This document shows, piece after piece, positions 1 to 8,237 of a DNA stretch of 64,000 nt. The DNA comes from Actinostola sp. cb2023 (Eukaryota > Cnidaria > Anthozoa > Actiniaria > Actinostolidae): assembly GCA_033675265.1 (NCBI GenBank), contig JAUJYZ010000301.1, positions 186,001-250,000 of the forward strand, read 5' to 3'. Numbering within the stretch: the stretch's first letter is position 1; each line of letters starts with the position of its first letter. The position numbers and the translations under genes were made by a program. Under the pieces are notes generated by a model that did no database searches, had not been told where the DNA came from, and saw only the letters and a list, made by a program, of their open reading frames with translations.

Positions 1-243
1 TTTTATCGGATAAAAAAGGTGAGTCCTAAAACAATTATTTTAGACTCTGTAGAGGTTAGATACACATATTTACCTAGAGAAAATTATTTAAACCCAGATG
101 GTGAACCACGTTGGGAAGCATTGGTTAGTGAAGTAACTGATTTGGTTTTCACTTCTTTTAGAATCCATAAAAGAATTGCTTGTTCTGAATATGAGCTATA
201 TAATCCAAATAAACAATATGTCCGGGATGTTTATGATGATTAA
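1..243 (+). CDS. 3' end of an unidentified viral gene (partial)
   Basis: An open frame runs in from the left window edge and ends at a TAA at 241-243, so only the C-terminal ~80 codons are visible. The residues are polar and include a tyrosine-rich, acidic tail. I recognise no domain. It lies on the same strand as the HNH gene that follows, about 60 bases away, and has similar AT-rich composition, so it probably belongs to the same endogenous virus, which therefore extends beyond this window. A GTG at 19 is the first possible alternative start but I do not think it is the real one. Confidence 0.45.
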   Translation, partial: FYRIKKVSPKTIILDSVEVRYTYLPRENYLNPDGEPRWEALVSEVTDLVFTSFRIHKRIACSEYELYNPNKQYVRDVYDD

Positions 244-253
244 TTATTTCAGG

Positions 254-296
254 TAAAAAAATCTCAATTTTGGCTTAAGGATATGGTTCTTTAGTA
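254..296 (+). promoter_or_regulatory. 43-bp motif upstream of the HNH gene, inverted copy at 13,010-13,052
   Basis: This AT-rich stretch contains the core CTCAATTTTGGCTTAAGG followed by GGTTCTTTAGTA. It ends 7 bases before the HNH start codon. An almost identical copy lies in opposite orientation just upstream of the polymerase-region gene that starts at 12,998. Position before two start codons suggests a promoter; the inverted placement would also fit part of a terminal repeat. Confidence 0.6.
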
Positions 297-303
297 ATGT
301 ATA

Positions 304-948
304 ATGTCAGAGAAAGTTCTAAATAAAGTTTTTATTGATGAGAAGTCATATAATATTCATCCGATTTTTAATCTATATGCAGCTAGTAAGGATGGTTTTA
401 TTGTGCATTTAATAAAACAAAATCCTATGAAAGGGAATATTACTAATACTGGATATTTGAGGGTTAGTGTTAGAAAGCATGGTGATAGTAATAAAAAGAT
501 GTATCATGCCCACCACTTTATCTGGGAGTGTTATAACGGATTAATCCAAGATGATAAGGTTATTGATCATGTCAATAATATAAAAGATGACAATAGGATA
601 TCTAATTTACAGTTAGTTACTCAACAAGAGAATTGTAAGAAATCTGCTGTAAATAGAGATTACTCCTTTAATAAAAATAATCATAAGAATAAGCATTGTG
701 TCAAGGCTACTAATATTGATAATGGGGGTGAAGAGTCTTACTATAATAGTATGCATGCGGCTCAACAACATTTATGTATTAATGCCGGGATTATTAAAAT
801 GGTATGTGAGGGATTAAATCGTTGTAAAACTGGAATTTCAAAGAAGGATAATCAGAGGTATAAATTCACGTATATTTCACAGGAACAGTTACCAGAAGGT
901 TATTATAAATCTGCTAATATAAGACCAAAAAAAGAAAAAGAAGGATAA
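304..948 (+). CDS. HNH homing-type endonuclease
   Basis: This 214-residue protein carries an HNH_3-type core at about residues 80-118: a YHAHHFIWECYNG segment, then VIDHVNN, DDNRISNLQLVT and the ENCKKS tail. That is the usual order of the H-N-H zinc/metal finger in phage and large-virus endonucleases. The later segment SMHAAQQHLCINAGIIKMV resembles a NUMOD-type DNA-binding helix. Enzymes of this family nick or cut DNA and often behave as selfish genes. The ATG at 304 follows the 43-bp promoter-like motif directly. The gene is convergent with the 510-codon gene on the other strand. The reading frame is intact. Confidence 0.85.
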   Translation: MSEKVLNKVFIDEKSYNIHPIFNLYAASKDGFIVHLIKQNPMKGNITNTGYLRVSVRKHGDSNKKMYHAHHFIWECYNGLIQDDKVIDHVNNIKDDNRISNLQLVTQQENCKKSAVNRDYSFNKNNHKNKHCVKATNIDNGGEESYYNSMHAAQQHLCINAGIIKMVCEGLNRCKTGISKKDNQRYKFTYISQEQLPEGYYKSANIRPKKEKEG

Positions 949-1021
949 CTGTGAATAGTTTATAGTTTATATTTTATGGATACATAATTGGTTTTTATCA
1001 ATCAATTATGTAATTTGAGAA

Positions 1022-1078
1022 GGCCACAAGACCGGCACAGCTGTACCGTGGCGTCATAGCACACCAGTGTTGAGGCGT
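1022..1078. terminator. Structured GC-rich spacer between convergent viral genes
   Basis: Between two genes that meet tail to tail, the AT-rich background switches to a GC-rich block with inverted repeats. GCCAC pairs with GTGGC around an inner CGGCAC/GTACCG near-palindrome, and a second possible hairpin uses ACAC-CA-GTGT. A termination or 3'-end processing role is inferred from position; large DNA viruses such as mimivirus are known to use hairpins at transcript ends. A structured RNA is the alternative. Confidence 0.35.
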
Positions 1079-2611
1079 TTATCGAAACATATACCAAGCA
1101 AGACCGGCCGCTCCAATTGTTATAACAGCTAAATTAGTTTCATGTCTTTTAGATGATTGGGAAGGTTTTACATTTGGTTTATCTGATTTATTTGAAATAT
1201 CTGGTTTATCATTCTGATGCGGTAGTTTAAGCTTTGAATGACCCATGTTATTATCTTTTATACCTACCGATTTTGTTTCAGCATTAATATCATTCACACC
1301 AAATTTCATATCAACAGAAGCTCTTACCAATTTATTATTGTATCCAAGAACTGAATTATTATTGATAACAAGACTAGATGGTAGTAGCCAACAGCCTACA
1401 GCAATAGCCATATCTAGTTTTTCTTTTGATTGTTGAATAGCTAGTTGATATCTCTGTATACTTTTAGAAATGTCTGTCTCAACAATAGATGATTCAAATA
1501 GTTGTAAGAATACTGTTTGCGTCTCTTGTGCAGAACCAGAATTACCAATAATGCTTGATCGTGTTTGTACTTGAGCACCCAGAATACAATACACAAACGC
1601 CTCAATCGATTGATTTAATCGTGATAGTCCGGCTCTGGTTAAACCATTTGATTCATTTAGCATAAAATATAGATACGGATGCTTTTCCAACGGGCTTATA
1701 TGATCTAAAGTATAACCACCCCAAGAACCATCTTCATCCATAAACTTGAAGGCACCATTGGGCCATTTATTTGTATACTTACCATCCAATTCTTTGTCAT
1801 ACGCTTCTGTAACATCATCAACCTCATCAAATATTTTCTTATAAATCCGGCCTAAACCACCATTCTCATCCCCTGTAAATCGAAAATCGCTGTTTCTAGA
1901 AATATTAAATTCACGACAAGCTTTGTCATAACCAGCCTTATTATATTTATTATCAATATTCGTAAAGTATTGATCTCCAGGTAGTGGAATATTCATCTGT
2001 GCCAATATCCTTCTGGATGTGAAGAGGATATGAAATTTGAGTAATGAATTTATCATAGGAGTATATTTTGTTAGCATGTCAAGCCCAATGCCGCAACCTG
2101 CACTTGCGCACCAAAGTGAAAATGTTAGTTGTTGGGGATAGTATGACATATCAGGACCTTCCAACCATTTATTTGATTCTTTTTGAGTGATATGTTTCAG
2201 TATAAGACTATTAAATATGTTCCGTGGTTTTATAGTGAATTTCTGATTAGTTTTGACATATATATCAATCTCTAGTCCATTAAAATTTAGCGGTTTTTTA
2301 TCAAAAGGGGTGCATATAACTGGGTAAAATATTTCACTTATGATTAATTCTTTTGGAAACCTACTACTAATGAACTCATTTGGAACCGGACTATTCAGCT
2401 TATTATCAATTCGTTTACCCAACGCTTTAGTTAATGCATGTTCAATGATAGGATCATCATAATGGTGTACTGGACCGCCAATATCCTTCTTGAATACATC
2501 ATAGGCTACACCAGCCCACTCAAAATTAATTCCTCCTCGATATGCCTGGAATTTTTTATCCATGTGTTTAGGATAATATTTCCAAAATAACGTATCTTCT
2601 TCTGTTACCAT
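1079..2611 (-). CDS. Polinton-type 510-aa protein with C-terminal membrane anchor
   Basis: An uninterrupted 510-codon gene. The first ~410 residues form one globular region without a motif I can name. A Lys/Ser/Asn/Pro-rich linker of about 80 residues follows, and the protein ends with a short hydrophobic helix (ITIGAAGLAWYMF), a probable tail anchor. Its place at the far end of the capsid gene block, with the same TATATA-ATGG start motif as capsid and ATPase, argues for a virion or late protein. I do not recognise the fold and assign no activity. Confidence 0.7.
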   Translation of the reverse strand: MVTEEDTLFWKYYPKHMDKKFQAYRGGINFEWAGVAYDVFKKDIGGPVHHYDDPIIEHALTKALGKRIDNKLNSPVPNEFISSRFPKELIISEIFYPVICTPFDKKPLNFNGLEIDIYVKTNQKFTIKPRNIFNSLILKHITQKESNKWLEGPDMSYYPQQLTFSLWCASAGCGIGLDMLTKYTPMINSLLKFHILFTSRRILAQMNIPLPGDQYFTNIDNKYNKAGYDKACREFNISRNSDFRFTGDENGGLGRIYKKIFDEVDDVTEAYDKELDGKYTNKWPNGAFKFMDEDGSWGGYTLDHISPLEKHPYLYFMLNESNGLTRAGLSRLNQSIEAFVYCILGAQVQTRSSIIGNSGSAQETQTVFLQLFESSIVETDISKSIQRYQLAIQQSKEKLDMAIAVGCWLLPSSLVINNNSVLGYNNKLVRASVDMKFGVNDINAETKSVGIKDNNMGHSKLKLPHQNDKPDISNKSDKPNVKPSQSSKRHETNLAVITIGAAGLAWYMFR

Positions 2612-2620
2612 ATATAATAG
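2611..2620 (-). promoter_or_regulatory. TATATA-ATGG start motif (510-aa gene)
   Basis: On the coding strand the start codon is directly preceded by CTATTATAT, the TATA-rich motif shared by the genes of this block. Confidence 0.5.
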
Positions 2621-2794
2621 AAGAAGATTTATGTTTAAATCTCTAGTTCACATCCTTATCATATCGGATTTTCCTAATATATCCGTATGGTGTTTTTTCA
2701 AATATAATTGTTATTTCTTTGGATTTACGAGCTGGTCTACAATCTCCTTTCTCAATTCCTCCCTCAACTTTTGAACATCTGGAACAGCGTTTTT

Positions 2795-3307
2795 TTAAAT
2801 CTGTACGTTCTTCTTACGACGTATAGAGGCCTTCATTTTGTTATACTTTTCAATCTCACTCAGGATAAGTTCGAACTCGTTCTCATCAATCTGATTATTT
2901 TTCAGAGCCTTGCTAACAAGATCACATATACTATCTTCTTTTGATTTTGCAAGCTGAATAGTATTTTCATGTTTTGTTACCTTTTTAGTAAGTTTTTTCG
3001 TGAAAACTGTACAACTAGCTGATATTAAACCTAACAACCCGCCAACAGCCGATAAAGGAACACCGATAATGATCCCAGGTCCTGTTAAACTAGTAGTTAC
3101 ACCAGAACCGGTTAAAATGACAGACAAGACTCCTGTTGCAACTGCAGTTTTATGAAATATTCCTCGTATCTTAACATATTTTTTCCTAACATTTTCGTAA
3201 TGTTTTACCTCTGTTCCTAGTTGAGACAAAACCATATTTACTTTGTGTAATCTGAAGTTTTCACCAGTTTGTGGTATATCTGGATAAATCGCATCATAAT
3301 CAACCAT
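2795..3307 (-). CDS. Small Polinton membrane protein, probably shortened by a premature stop
   Basis: A 170-residue protein with a basic N-terminal half, two hydrophobic segments rich in Gly, Val and Ser at about residues 54-100, and a charged, probably helical C-terminus. Proteins of this pattern recur in Polinton-like elements of invertebrates; the role is unknown, perhaps in the virion membrane or penton region. After the TAA at 2795-2797 the same frame stays open for 27 more codons of Lys/Glu-rich, coiled-coil-like sequence down to a stop at 2711-2713. This suggests that the visible stop is a recent nonsense mutation. Confidence 0.65.
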   Translation of the reverse strand: MVDYDAIYPDIPQTGENFRLHKVNMVLSQLGTEVKHYENVRKKYVKIRGIFHKTAVATGVLSVILTGSGVTTSLTGPGIIIGVPLSAVGGLLGLISASCTVFTKKLTKKVTKHENTIQLAKSKEDSICDLVSKALKNNQIDENEFELILSEIEKYNKMKASIRRKKNVQI

Positions 3308-3320
3308 ATATATAATAATA
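3307..3320 (-). promoter_or_regulatory. TATATA-ATGG start motif (170-aa gene)
   Basis: The coding strand reads ATTATTATATAT directly before ATGG. Same arrangement as at neighbouring genes. Confidence 0.5.
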
Positions 3321-3331
3321 TCTTTTATTTT

Positions 3332-3976
3332 TTATATGATTTCAATTACCATTCGCATAGGGTAAATTCCAATGTTAATACTTTGGTTGCTAGAATCTGT
3401 AACCCAAACCCTAATACTATTAATATAATCATCATTTTTAATGGGTGTGTACAGGGTATTATTAGGATGATAGGTTACTTTTTCTCCAGCCTTGTTTAAT
3501 TCAACACATGCTAATATTTGCGAATATTTATTATTTAATAAAACCTGTGTAGGATCAATAAGATCACAATTAATGCATGCATCTTGAGTAGGTTGTATAA
3601 TATTGATATTATATACGGTATTTACTACAAGACCTGTTTTAATGTTTAATAATTTTGATAAACTCACATTTAATTCAACCTCTACTGTCGAGGTGATATT
3701 ATATTTTTTATCTACAATTGTGATTGAAACTTTTTTCTCACCAATTGAAACCGCTTTATCAACAGCATTTTTAAAACTAAAATTAGTGTAGTTTCCTTTT
3801 GGAAGCCGTATCACAACATTCCCCTCTCCATCTGAAATAGTTCCTTCACTCGGAAGATTATACAAATGATTATGAAAACTACAACTTACAAGTGATATAT
3901 GTGTACTCTTTTTAATAGGATTTTTAAACCAAATAGTTTCATCTGCTTTTGTTTTTTCAATATACAATATTACCAT
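3332..3976 (-). CDS. Beta-rich protein, candidate penton/minor capsid
   Basis: A 214-residue protein if the ATG at 3976 is used. I prefer that start because it carries the block-wide TATATA-ATGG motif and avoids overlap with the next gene upstream; the frame is open a few codons further. The sequence is rich in alternating Val/Ile/Thr as in beta sandwiches and ends with a strand pattern (YINSIRVWVTDSSNQ, then GIYPMRMVIEI) like the last strands of virion jelly-roll proteins. Polintons encode a single-jelly-roll penton protein near the capsid gene, and this is the best candidate here. The identification is inference from composition and position. Confidence 0.5.
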   Translation of the reverse strand: MVILYIEKTKADETIWFKNPIKKSTHISLVSCSFHNHLYNLPSEGTISDGEGNVVIRLPKGNYTNFSFKNAVDKAVSIGEKKVSITIVDKKYNITSTVEVELNVSLSKLLNIKTGLVVNTVYNINIIQPTQDACINCDLIDPTQVLLNNKYSQILACVELNKAGEKVTYHPNNTLYTPIKNDDYINSIRVWVTDSSNQSINIGIYPMRMVIEII

Positions 3977-3988
3977 ATATATAATAAT
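3976..3988 (-). promoter_or_regulatory. TATATA-ATGG start motif (candidate penton gene)
   Basis: The coding strand reads ATTATTATATAT directly before ATGG, and this decides the start chosen for the gene. Confidence 0.5.
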
Positions 3989-5001
3989 CATCTTTTCTTT
4001 TTATATCTTTCAACAAAATACAAAACAACAGCAACTATCAATAACCAAGCGTTTTTAGCTAAGAAACTAATAACCTCACCCGCGGTTCTGAAAATAAAAG
4101 AAGCTATTGCACCAACCATGCCAGGTAGTATCTGAGCTAACTTTTTACCTATTGATTTCAAACTATTTCCAATACCGCTGGCAACCGAAGATAAGCCGCT
4201 TTTTAGACTAGAAATAATAACACCAATAATAATACCAACTGCAGATACAACAGAAAAAACAGTAAAACCATACTTTTTAAAAACAGCTTTTATACGATCT
4301 CTCAGAGACATTCGCCCTTCTATTACTTCATTTTGTTCTTCTAATTGTTCAATCTCATTTCTAGTTTCCTCAATCTGTTCACGGAGTGATATATTCAATC
4401 TTTCTCTAACATCATTAGAGCCAGCTTGAGATATATTATCCAATTCTTCTTCTAATGTTTGTAATTTTTCTCGATGTGAAAATATAGTTCTTTCATTATT
4501 CTCAACAACTTTTTCAGCAGGATCGCCAAGATAGTTTACAATTGTTTTAGGTAACTTACCATTTAATTCACCCACAGCATTAAACAGAACATGATGTTTG
4601 CTGCCCAGTCTATTAAATCTTACTATCACTCTATCATATTCATCAATTGTAGTTACGAATGGAGAGTTTTTAGGATTTACATTAGGATACTTGGATTTGA
4701 TTCTATCCCAAGCTTCTTCAACTCTTTCTTCACTATGTTTAGCAAGGTCTATCATTTCTATATCTTCTCTTGCCCTTCTTTCCCAATCTTCATTGCTTTC
4801 ATCAGAGGTCTTAAATAATTTATATCCTCGTTCTCTTGATATACCCCTTCTACTAAACCGTTCTTTTGTTCGTTCCCACCAAGTGTGTCTAGTTTCTTTT
4901 TGTTGTGGTAATAATTCCTCTAGTTCATCATCTGTGATAGGGGTGTTTATATCTTCAGACCCTGTTTCAAGTGGATCAAAATCTAAACTATCGACTTCCA
5001 T
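3988..5001 (-). CDS. Polinton coiled-coil membrane protein (337 aa)
   Basis: Intact 337-codon gene. The N-terminal third is acidic and then strongly Arg/Glu-charged. Residues ~160-225 are a long coiled coil (Glu/Gln/Leu/Arg heptads). The C-terminal third has several hydrophobic segments, including VFSVVSAVGIIIGVIIS and LLIVAVVLYFV, ending in a basic RYKKKR tail. It is thus a multi-pass or hairpin membrane protein with a large soluble head. It starts with the same TATATA-ATGG motif as its neighbours and ends 11 bases before the next start. Function unknown; a virion or membrane-remodelling role is inferred from the block. Confidence 0.65.
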   Translation of the reverse strand: MEVDSLDFDPLETGSEDINTPITDDELEELLPQQKETRHTWWERTKERFSRRGISRERGYKLFKTSDESNEDWERRAREDIEMIDLAKHSEERVEEAWDRIKSKYPNVNPKNSPFVTTIDEYDRVIVRFNRLGSKHHVLFNAVGELNGKLPKTIVNYLGDPAEKVVENNERTIFSHREKLQTLEEELDNISQAGSNDVRERLNISLREQIEETRNEIEQLEEQNEVIEGRMSLRDRIKAVFKKYGFTVFSVVSAVGIIIGVIISSLKSGLSSVASGIGNSLKSIGKKLAQILPGMVGAIASFIFRTAGEVISFLAKNAWLLIVAVVLYFVERYKKKR

Positions 5002-5016
5002 ATACTATATATTAAT
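5001..5016 (-). promoter_or_regulatory. TATATA-ATGG start motif (337-aa gene)
   Basis: The coding strand reads TTAATATATAGTAT directly before ATGG. Confidence 0.5.
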
Positions 5017-5026
5017 AGTTAGTTTT

Positions 5027-5449
5027 TTATATAAATTTCGATGCTAAATACCCTGCTCCTAACATACCACCACCCACATAAATCATTTCATACTGTTTTT
5101 GTTTTTTGCTAGGTTTATAATAATCACCTAATTGTGGTTCTTTCAAATTAAAATCTGGATGTGCCTTGGAGTATATCCTAAAAGCATAATCAGTATCAGA
5201 TAGATTGCTATCAGCTATTTGTTTATTCTTATACTGCATCTCCAACCATTCTTCATCATACTCTTGTTTCTTCTTTTGCCATTCGCCCATATTCTTCTGA
5301 TAAAGTTCTATAGCCTTATCATGTCTAATTTTCTCTTCATCAACATGTTTACCATCAGTTCTAAGGGATTTTGCTAAATACATTGAACCGGTGAAAGCTG
5401 TTGCATTCAAAACAGCCCCAGCGACCATCATAATAACTGCGCTTGCCAT
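5027..5449 (-). CDS. Small Polinton protein with two terminal membrane segments (140 aa)
   Basis: A 140-residue protein with a hydrophobic N-terminus (VIMMVAGAVLNATAF), a charged helical middle rich in Lys, Glu, Gln and Tyr, and a second hydrophobic stretch at the C-terminus (VGGGMLGAGYLASKF). The layout is a helical hairpin with both ends in a membrane. It begins with the shared TATATA-ATGG motif and follows the 199-aa gene. I know the pattern from other Polinton-like elements but no function. Frame intact. Confidence 0.6.
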   Translation of the reverse strand: MASAVIMMVAGAVLNATAFTGSMYLAKSLRTDGKHVDEEKIRHDKAIELYQKNMGEWQKKKQEYDEEWLEMQYKNKQIADSNLSDTDYAFRIYSKAHPDFNLKEPQLGDYYKPSKKQKQYEMIYVGGGMLGAGYLASKFI

Positions 5450-5462
5450 ATATATATTATAC
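5449..5462 (-). promoter_or_regulatory. TATATA-ATGG start motif (140-aa gene)
   Basis: The coding strand reads TATAATATATAT directly before ATGG, among the cleanest copies of the motif. Confidence 0.5.
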
Positions 5463-5477
5463 TATGCTTTTATCTTT

Positions 5478-5640
5478 TTATACGGATTTAGGAATAATCT
5501 TCTGGTCCACAAGATATTGTTTAACATACATACTCCCAGCAAGGACAAGAACCCATTTACCATAATTAGGGAGACTTGTACTTGGGTCACCCAGGAAATT
5601 CTCCTTCATAACTTTCTTACCAACATATTCAAGACCTGCT
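5478..5640 (-). pseudogene. Detached C-terminal membrane segment of the 199-aa gene
   Basis: Downstream of the 199-codon gene, in another frame, an open stretch encodes a Gly/Lys-rich linker followed by a hydrophobic helix (WVLVLAGSMYVKQYLV) and stops at 5478-5480. It has no start codon of its own. An 11-base unit (AGACCTGCTCA) is duplicated in tandem just before it and recurs near 5676. I read this as the original tail of the gene, cut off by a repeat expansion that is not a multiple of three together with a stop. Confidence 0.5.
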
Positions 5641-5682
5641 CAAGACCTGCTCAAGAGATTTCCAATAGTTCTCAAGACCTGC

Positions 5683-6282
5683 TCAACAGCTGTCAAGAGC
5701 CTTCTCAACAATTTCGTCAATCTCCTTCCTCTCCTTAATATCTGGAGGCAACCATTCAAGACTATCACCTTTACTAATCTTAACATGCTTTGCAACCTGA
5801 ATTAGACAGCTTGATAGAGCAACTAGCCTACCACCCCGTAAAACAACATAACCAGCGATATTATTTAACTCCTGTTTTAACATTTCATTGTTCTTCAGAT
5901 CATTACAAAGCTCGCTGGAATTATCAATAGGGATAACAAATGAAAGAAGACTAACAGCTGCATCTATACCTGTATTGACTAGAGAACTTGATACATTGTT
6001 TCCTAGAATAATTTGATATCGATTATAATATTTTTCAACATCCTTTGGTACTAGTTTTTTCACATCACCTAGAGACATTTTAATTCCAGTATATTGGTCA
6101 ATAGTACCTAGAACTGCTAAAATAGATAATTGTTCACGTTTCTCCTCTATCTCTGCGTTATTATCCTTCTTAACTGTTAGGGTCCTCTTTCTACTCAGTT
6201 TCTTCTCGAGAATTGGTTCTTCTACTTCCTCTGGAATAGTATCTAGCTTATCAGTCATATATTCATCTAGAATCGAATTCAT
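5683..6282 (-). CDS. Conserved Polinton protein, C-terminus broken (199 aa)
   Basis: A 199-codon gene with an acidic N-terminus, a basic patch (KKLSRKRTLTVKK) and a mostly helical body containing GYVVLRGGRLVALSS and VAKHVKISKG. Proteins with this body occur in other Polinton-like elements beside the ATPase and capsid genes; no activity is known to me. The gene ends in LDSC and TGA at the edge of an 11-bp repeat cluster, and a membrane-type tail lies beyond in another frame. The upstream TATATAGTATATTA before the ATG is a slightly displaced version of the block motif. Confidence 0.6.
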   Translation of the reverse strand: MNSILDEYMTDKLDTIPEEVEEPILEKKLSRKRTLTVKKDNNAEIEEKREQLSILAVLGTIDQYTGIKMSLGDVKKLVPKDVEKYYNRYQIILGNNVSSSLVNTGIDAAVSLLSFVIPIDNSSELCNDLKNNEMLKQELNNIAGYVVLRGGRLVALSSCLIQVAKHVKISKGDSLEWLPPDIKERKEIDEIVEKALDSC

Positions 6283-6305
6283 TAATATACTATATATCCA
6301 TATAT

Positions 6306-6935
6306 TTAAATACTAACGTTTGGAATTTCAATGTATGATTGATATGGGTGTCTCAAACAAAAACACATTCTTGAGTATTTCTCCTGTTTTAATGTTTTAA
6401 TAAAAGACTTCCTGTCTTCAACCCCCATATTCCCCCCATATTCCTCAAACAGAGTTTTTTCACACAACAGATTAGGGTTATAAAATGAGATAATACAACC
6501 AACATTTTCTCGAAACGGTTTAGCTATACTTGATAATTGTTGAGTTAATACCCATAGGGATAACCCTTCATGTCTACCGCTGAATGCTAATTTAATAAAC
6601 TTGTTTGATCTTTGTTTGAGATCCTTTGAAAAAGCACAATCGTCTAATATTATTAATGAGTCGGTACCAGAGAATACTGTTTGACAGCATGAAAGTAAAT
6701 CATTTATCTCATCCACATCATCTGATTCTGGTGATAGAACAATAAACCTATTATCATTCTGAGCAAACCCTTCATACGTTTTATTTTTCGAATACGTTGG
6801 ACATATTAGAACTACATATTCAAAAACATTTCGGTAAGATCCCCGTAATATGTCAACCAAGTACTGAGTCTTCCCACAATTCGTTGGTCCTGTTATAATA
6901 CAGTGAAATGGTGTCTTACCTTTCAATTCTTCCAT
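6306..6935 (-). CDS. DNA-packaging ATPase (FtsK/HerA, A32-like)
   Basis: A 209-residue P-loop ATPase of the kind that pumps viral DNA into capsids. Walker A is GPTNCGKT at residues 16-23, Walker B is SLIILDDC at 93-100, and a later WVLTQQLSSIAKPFREN segment fits the sensor/arginine region of the family. The length matches short A32-like ATPases of Polintons and adintoviruses. It lies directly downstream of the major capsid gene on the same strand, 22 bases away, and has the TATATATAT-ATGG motif. Frame intact, and all motifs needed for ATP hydrolysis are present. Confidence 0.88.
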   Translation of the reverse strand: MEELKGKTPFHCIITGPTNCGKTQYLVDILRGSYRNVFEYVVLICPTYSKNKTYEGFAQNDNRFIVLSPESDDVDEINDLLSCCQTVFSGTDSLIILDDCAFSKDLKQRSNKFIKLAFSGRHEGLSLWVLTQQLSSIAKPFRENVGCIISFYNPNLLCEKTLFEEYGGNMGVEDRKSFIKTLKQEKYSRMCFCLRHPYQSYIEIPNVSI

Positions 6936-6948
6936 ATATATATTAGTA
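6935..6948 (-). promoter_or_regulatory. TATATA-ATGG start motif (packaging ATPase)
   Basis: The coding strand reads ACTAATATATAT directly before ATGG. Confidence 0.5.
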
Positions 6949-6957
6949 AATAATACT

Positions 6958-8199
6958 TTAATACAGAATCGATTTCAAATTGCTATCTTGAATTTCCATC
7001 AATCCATCAGCAATAACGAACATGTAACAGGTTATATTCCCTACACCACCAACCTTTCGACTTATTTGTAGTTTAACACCGTCTTTTGTACTATTCAGCA
7101 TCAAACCATTACCATGAACCTTGTTATCAGGGTATGTCCTCAAATCAACCCAAAGGGCGAATTTATCAGTATAAAACTCTTTTTGTGTGATATTGTTTTG
7201 TAGACCAAATCGTCTTAAAATAGATTGCCAGAAGTCGGTTGGTACCATACCTCTACTATATAGCTTATTAGGCATACCATCAATATTAACTTCAACCTTT
7301 ATAATAGAAGGATTAATAAACTTCTCTGAGTCTCTAGCACCTGCGGTGTATGCATCTGTAAAAAGCATTAAAACACCTATCATCGATCGTCTAGGGACAT
7401 TAATGTGTTGATTAATCACGCTATCGTTTGGTTTTGATATGGTAAATGTTTTGTGTAGTAGCACATTTTCATAATAAAATCCTTTACCAACCTGGTATGC
7501 TGAGATGGCTTCACGTGCTAAATAATCACTGCTAATACACTCATATTCTAGTTCCAAATTCGAAAGACTGTATGTGTATGATTTGGTAATATCTGATGTT
7601 ATAGTAATATCCGAACTCTGAGGTAGTGTTATCTCGAATGTTAGGGTGTGTGATAATCCCCTTGGATAGAATATACCATGATCGTTTAGAATAGGATGAT
7701 CGAGTGGTATTCTAAATTTTGTGCCATATATTCCCGCAAATGCAACATCTTTTGCATCTGTGCCCTTATCACCCGCAGCTGTTCGATGCTTACGAAAGGC
7801 TGAATCGCTAATACCTTCTAATAACTTATTTTCACGTTCCTCCTTAGTCATAAACAAATCATGATATGTTTGATATAAATCATATCTGTTGGTGTCTTGA
7901 ATGACTTCTCCTCCGAATACAACCCTCATACGTTGAATAAGACATCTCCCCAAATTATTTACAATAGTATTGTTAGCTTGCCCAGTGGCGGCAAGAGTTA
8001 GATTGAAAAGAACCCCTACACTTCCAGGAACGATAACGACATTATCTGACAGTTTAGGAATATGAATGTATAATACTTCACCTGGATTGGCACTACTCGG
8101 GTTGAATGTAACACGATGAATTGTTTTTTCAGCTTTCAAACCATAAGGCTGTTTATAAACCCTATTTATATCTAATTTTTCTGATATACTTTGACTCAT
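6958..8199 (-). CDS. Major capsid protein, double jelly-roll type
   Basis: A 413-residue protein from the ATG at 8199, which I prefer over longer frames because it is the first ATG after the TATA-rich divergent promoter and gives MSQS as N-terminus. Length, beta-rich pattern and position beside the packaging ATPase fit the Polinton/adintovirus hexon. Supporting segments are the early NNLGRCLIQRMRVVFGGEV region, the HPILNDHGIFYPRGLSHTLT region and the C-terminal FALWVDLRTYPDN region. Such proteins trimerise to build icosahedral shells. The frame is intact. The family is recognised from general pattern; a structure prediction would settle it. Confidence 0.75.
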   Translation of the reverse strand: MSQSISEKLDINRVYKQPYGLKAEKTIHRVTFNPSSANPGEVLYIHIPKLSDNVVIVPGSVGVLFNLTLAATGQANNTIVNNLGRCLIQRMRVVFGGEVIQDTNRYDLYQTYHDLFMTKEERENKLLEGISDSAFRKHRTAAGDKGTDAKDVAFAGIYGTKFRIPLDHPILNDHGIFYPRGLSHTLTFEITLPQSSDITITSDITKSYTYSLSNLELEYECISSDYLAREAISAYQVGKGFYYENVLLHKTFTISKPNDSVINQHINVPRRSMIGVLMLFTDAYTAGARDSEKFINPSIIKVEVNIDGMPNKLYSRGMVPTDFWQSILRRFGLQNNITQKEFYTDKFALWVDLRTYPDNKVHGNGLMLNSTKDGVKLQISRKVGGVGNITCYMFVIADGLMEIQDSNLKSILY

Positions 8200-8237
8200 T
8201 ATAATATTATAAAAGATTATTGTTTTATGTATATTAT
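8200..8237. promoter_or_regulatory. 38-bp divergent promoter between capsid and integrase genes
   Basis: Only 38 bases, almost all A and T, separate the capsid start (minus strand) and the integrase start (plus strand). The capsid side reads TATAATATTATA-ATG and the integrase side TGTATATTAT-ATGG, so both genes appear to use the same motif back to back. Confidence 0.5.

Noticed and set aside
254..296. Mimivirus-type early promoter AAAATTGA in the 43-bp motif
   Set aside because: The octamer is present only on the strand opposite to the gene, so orientation does not fit; an 8-mer match in AT-rich DNA is weak.
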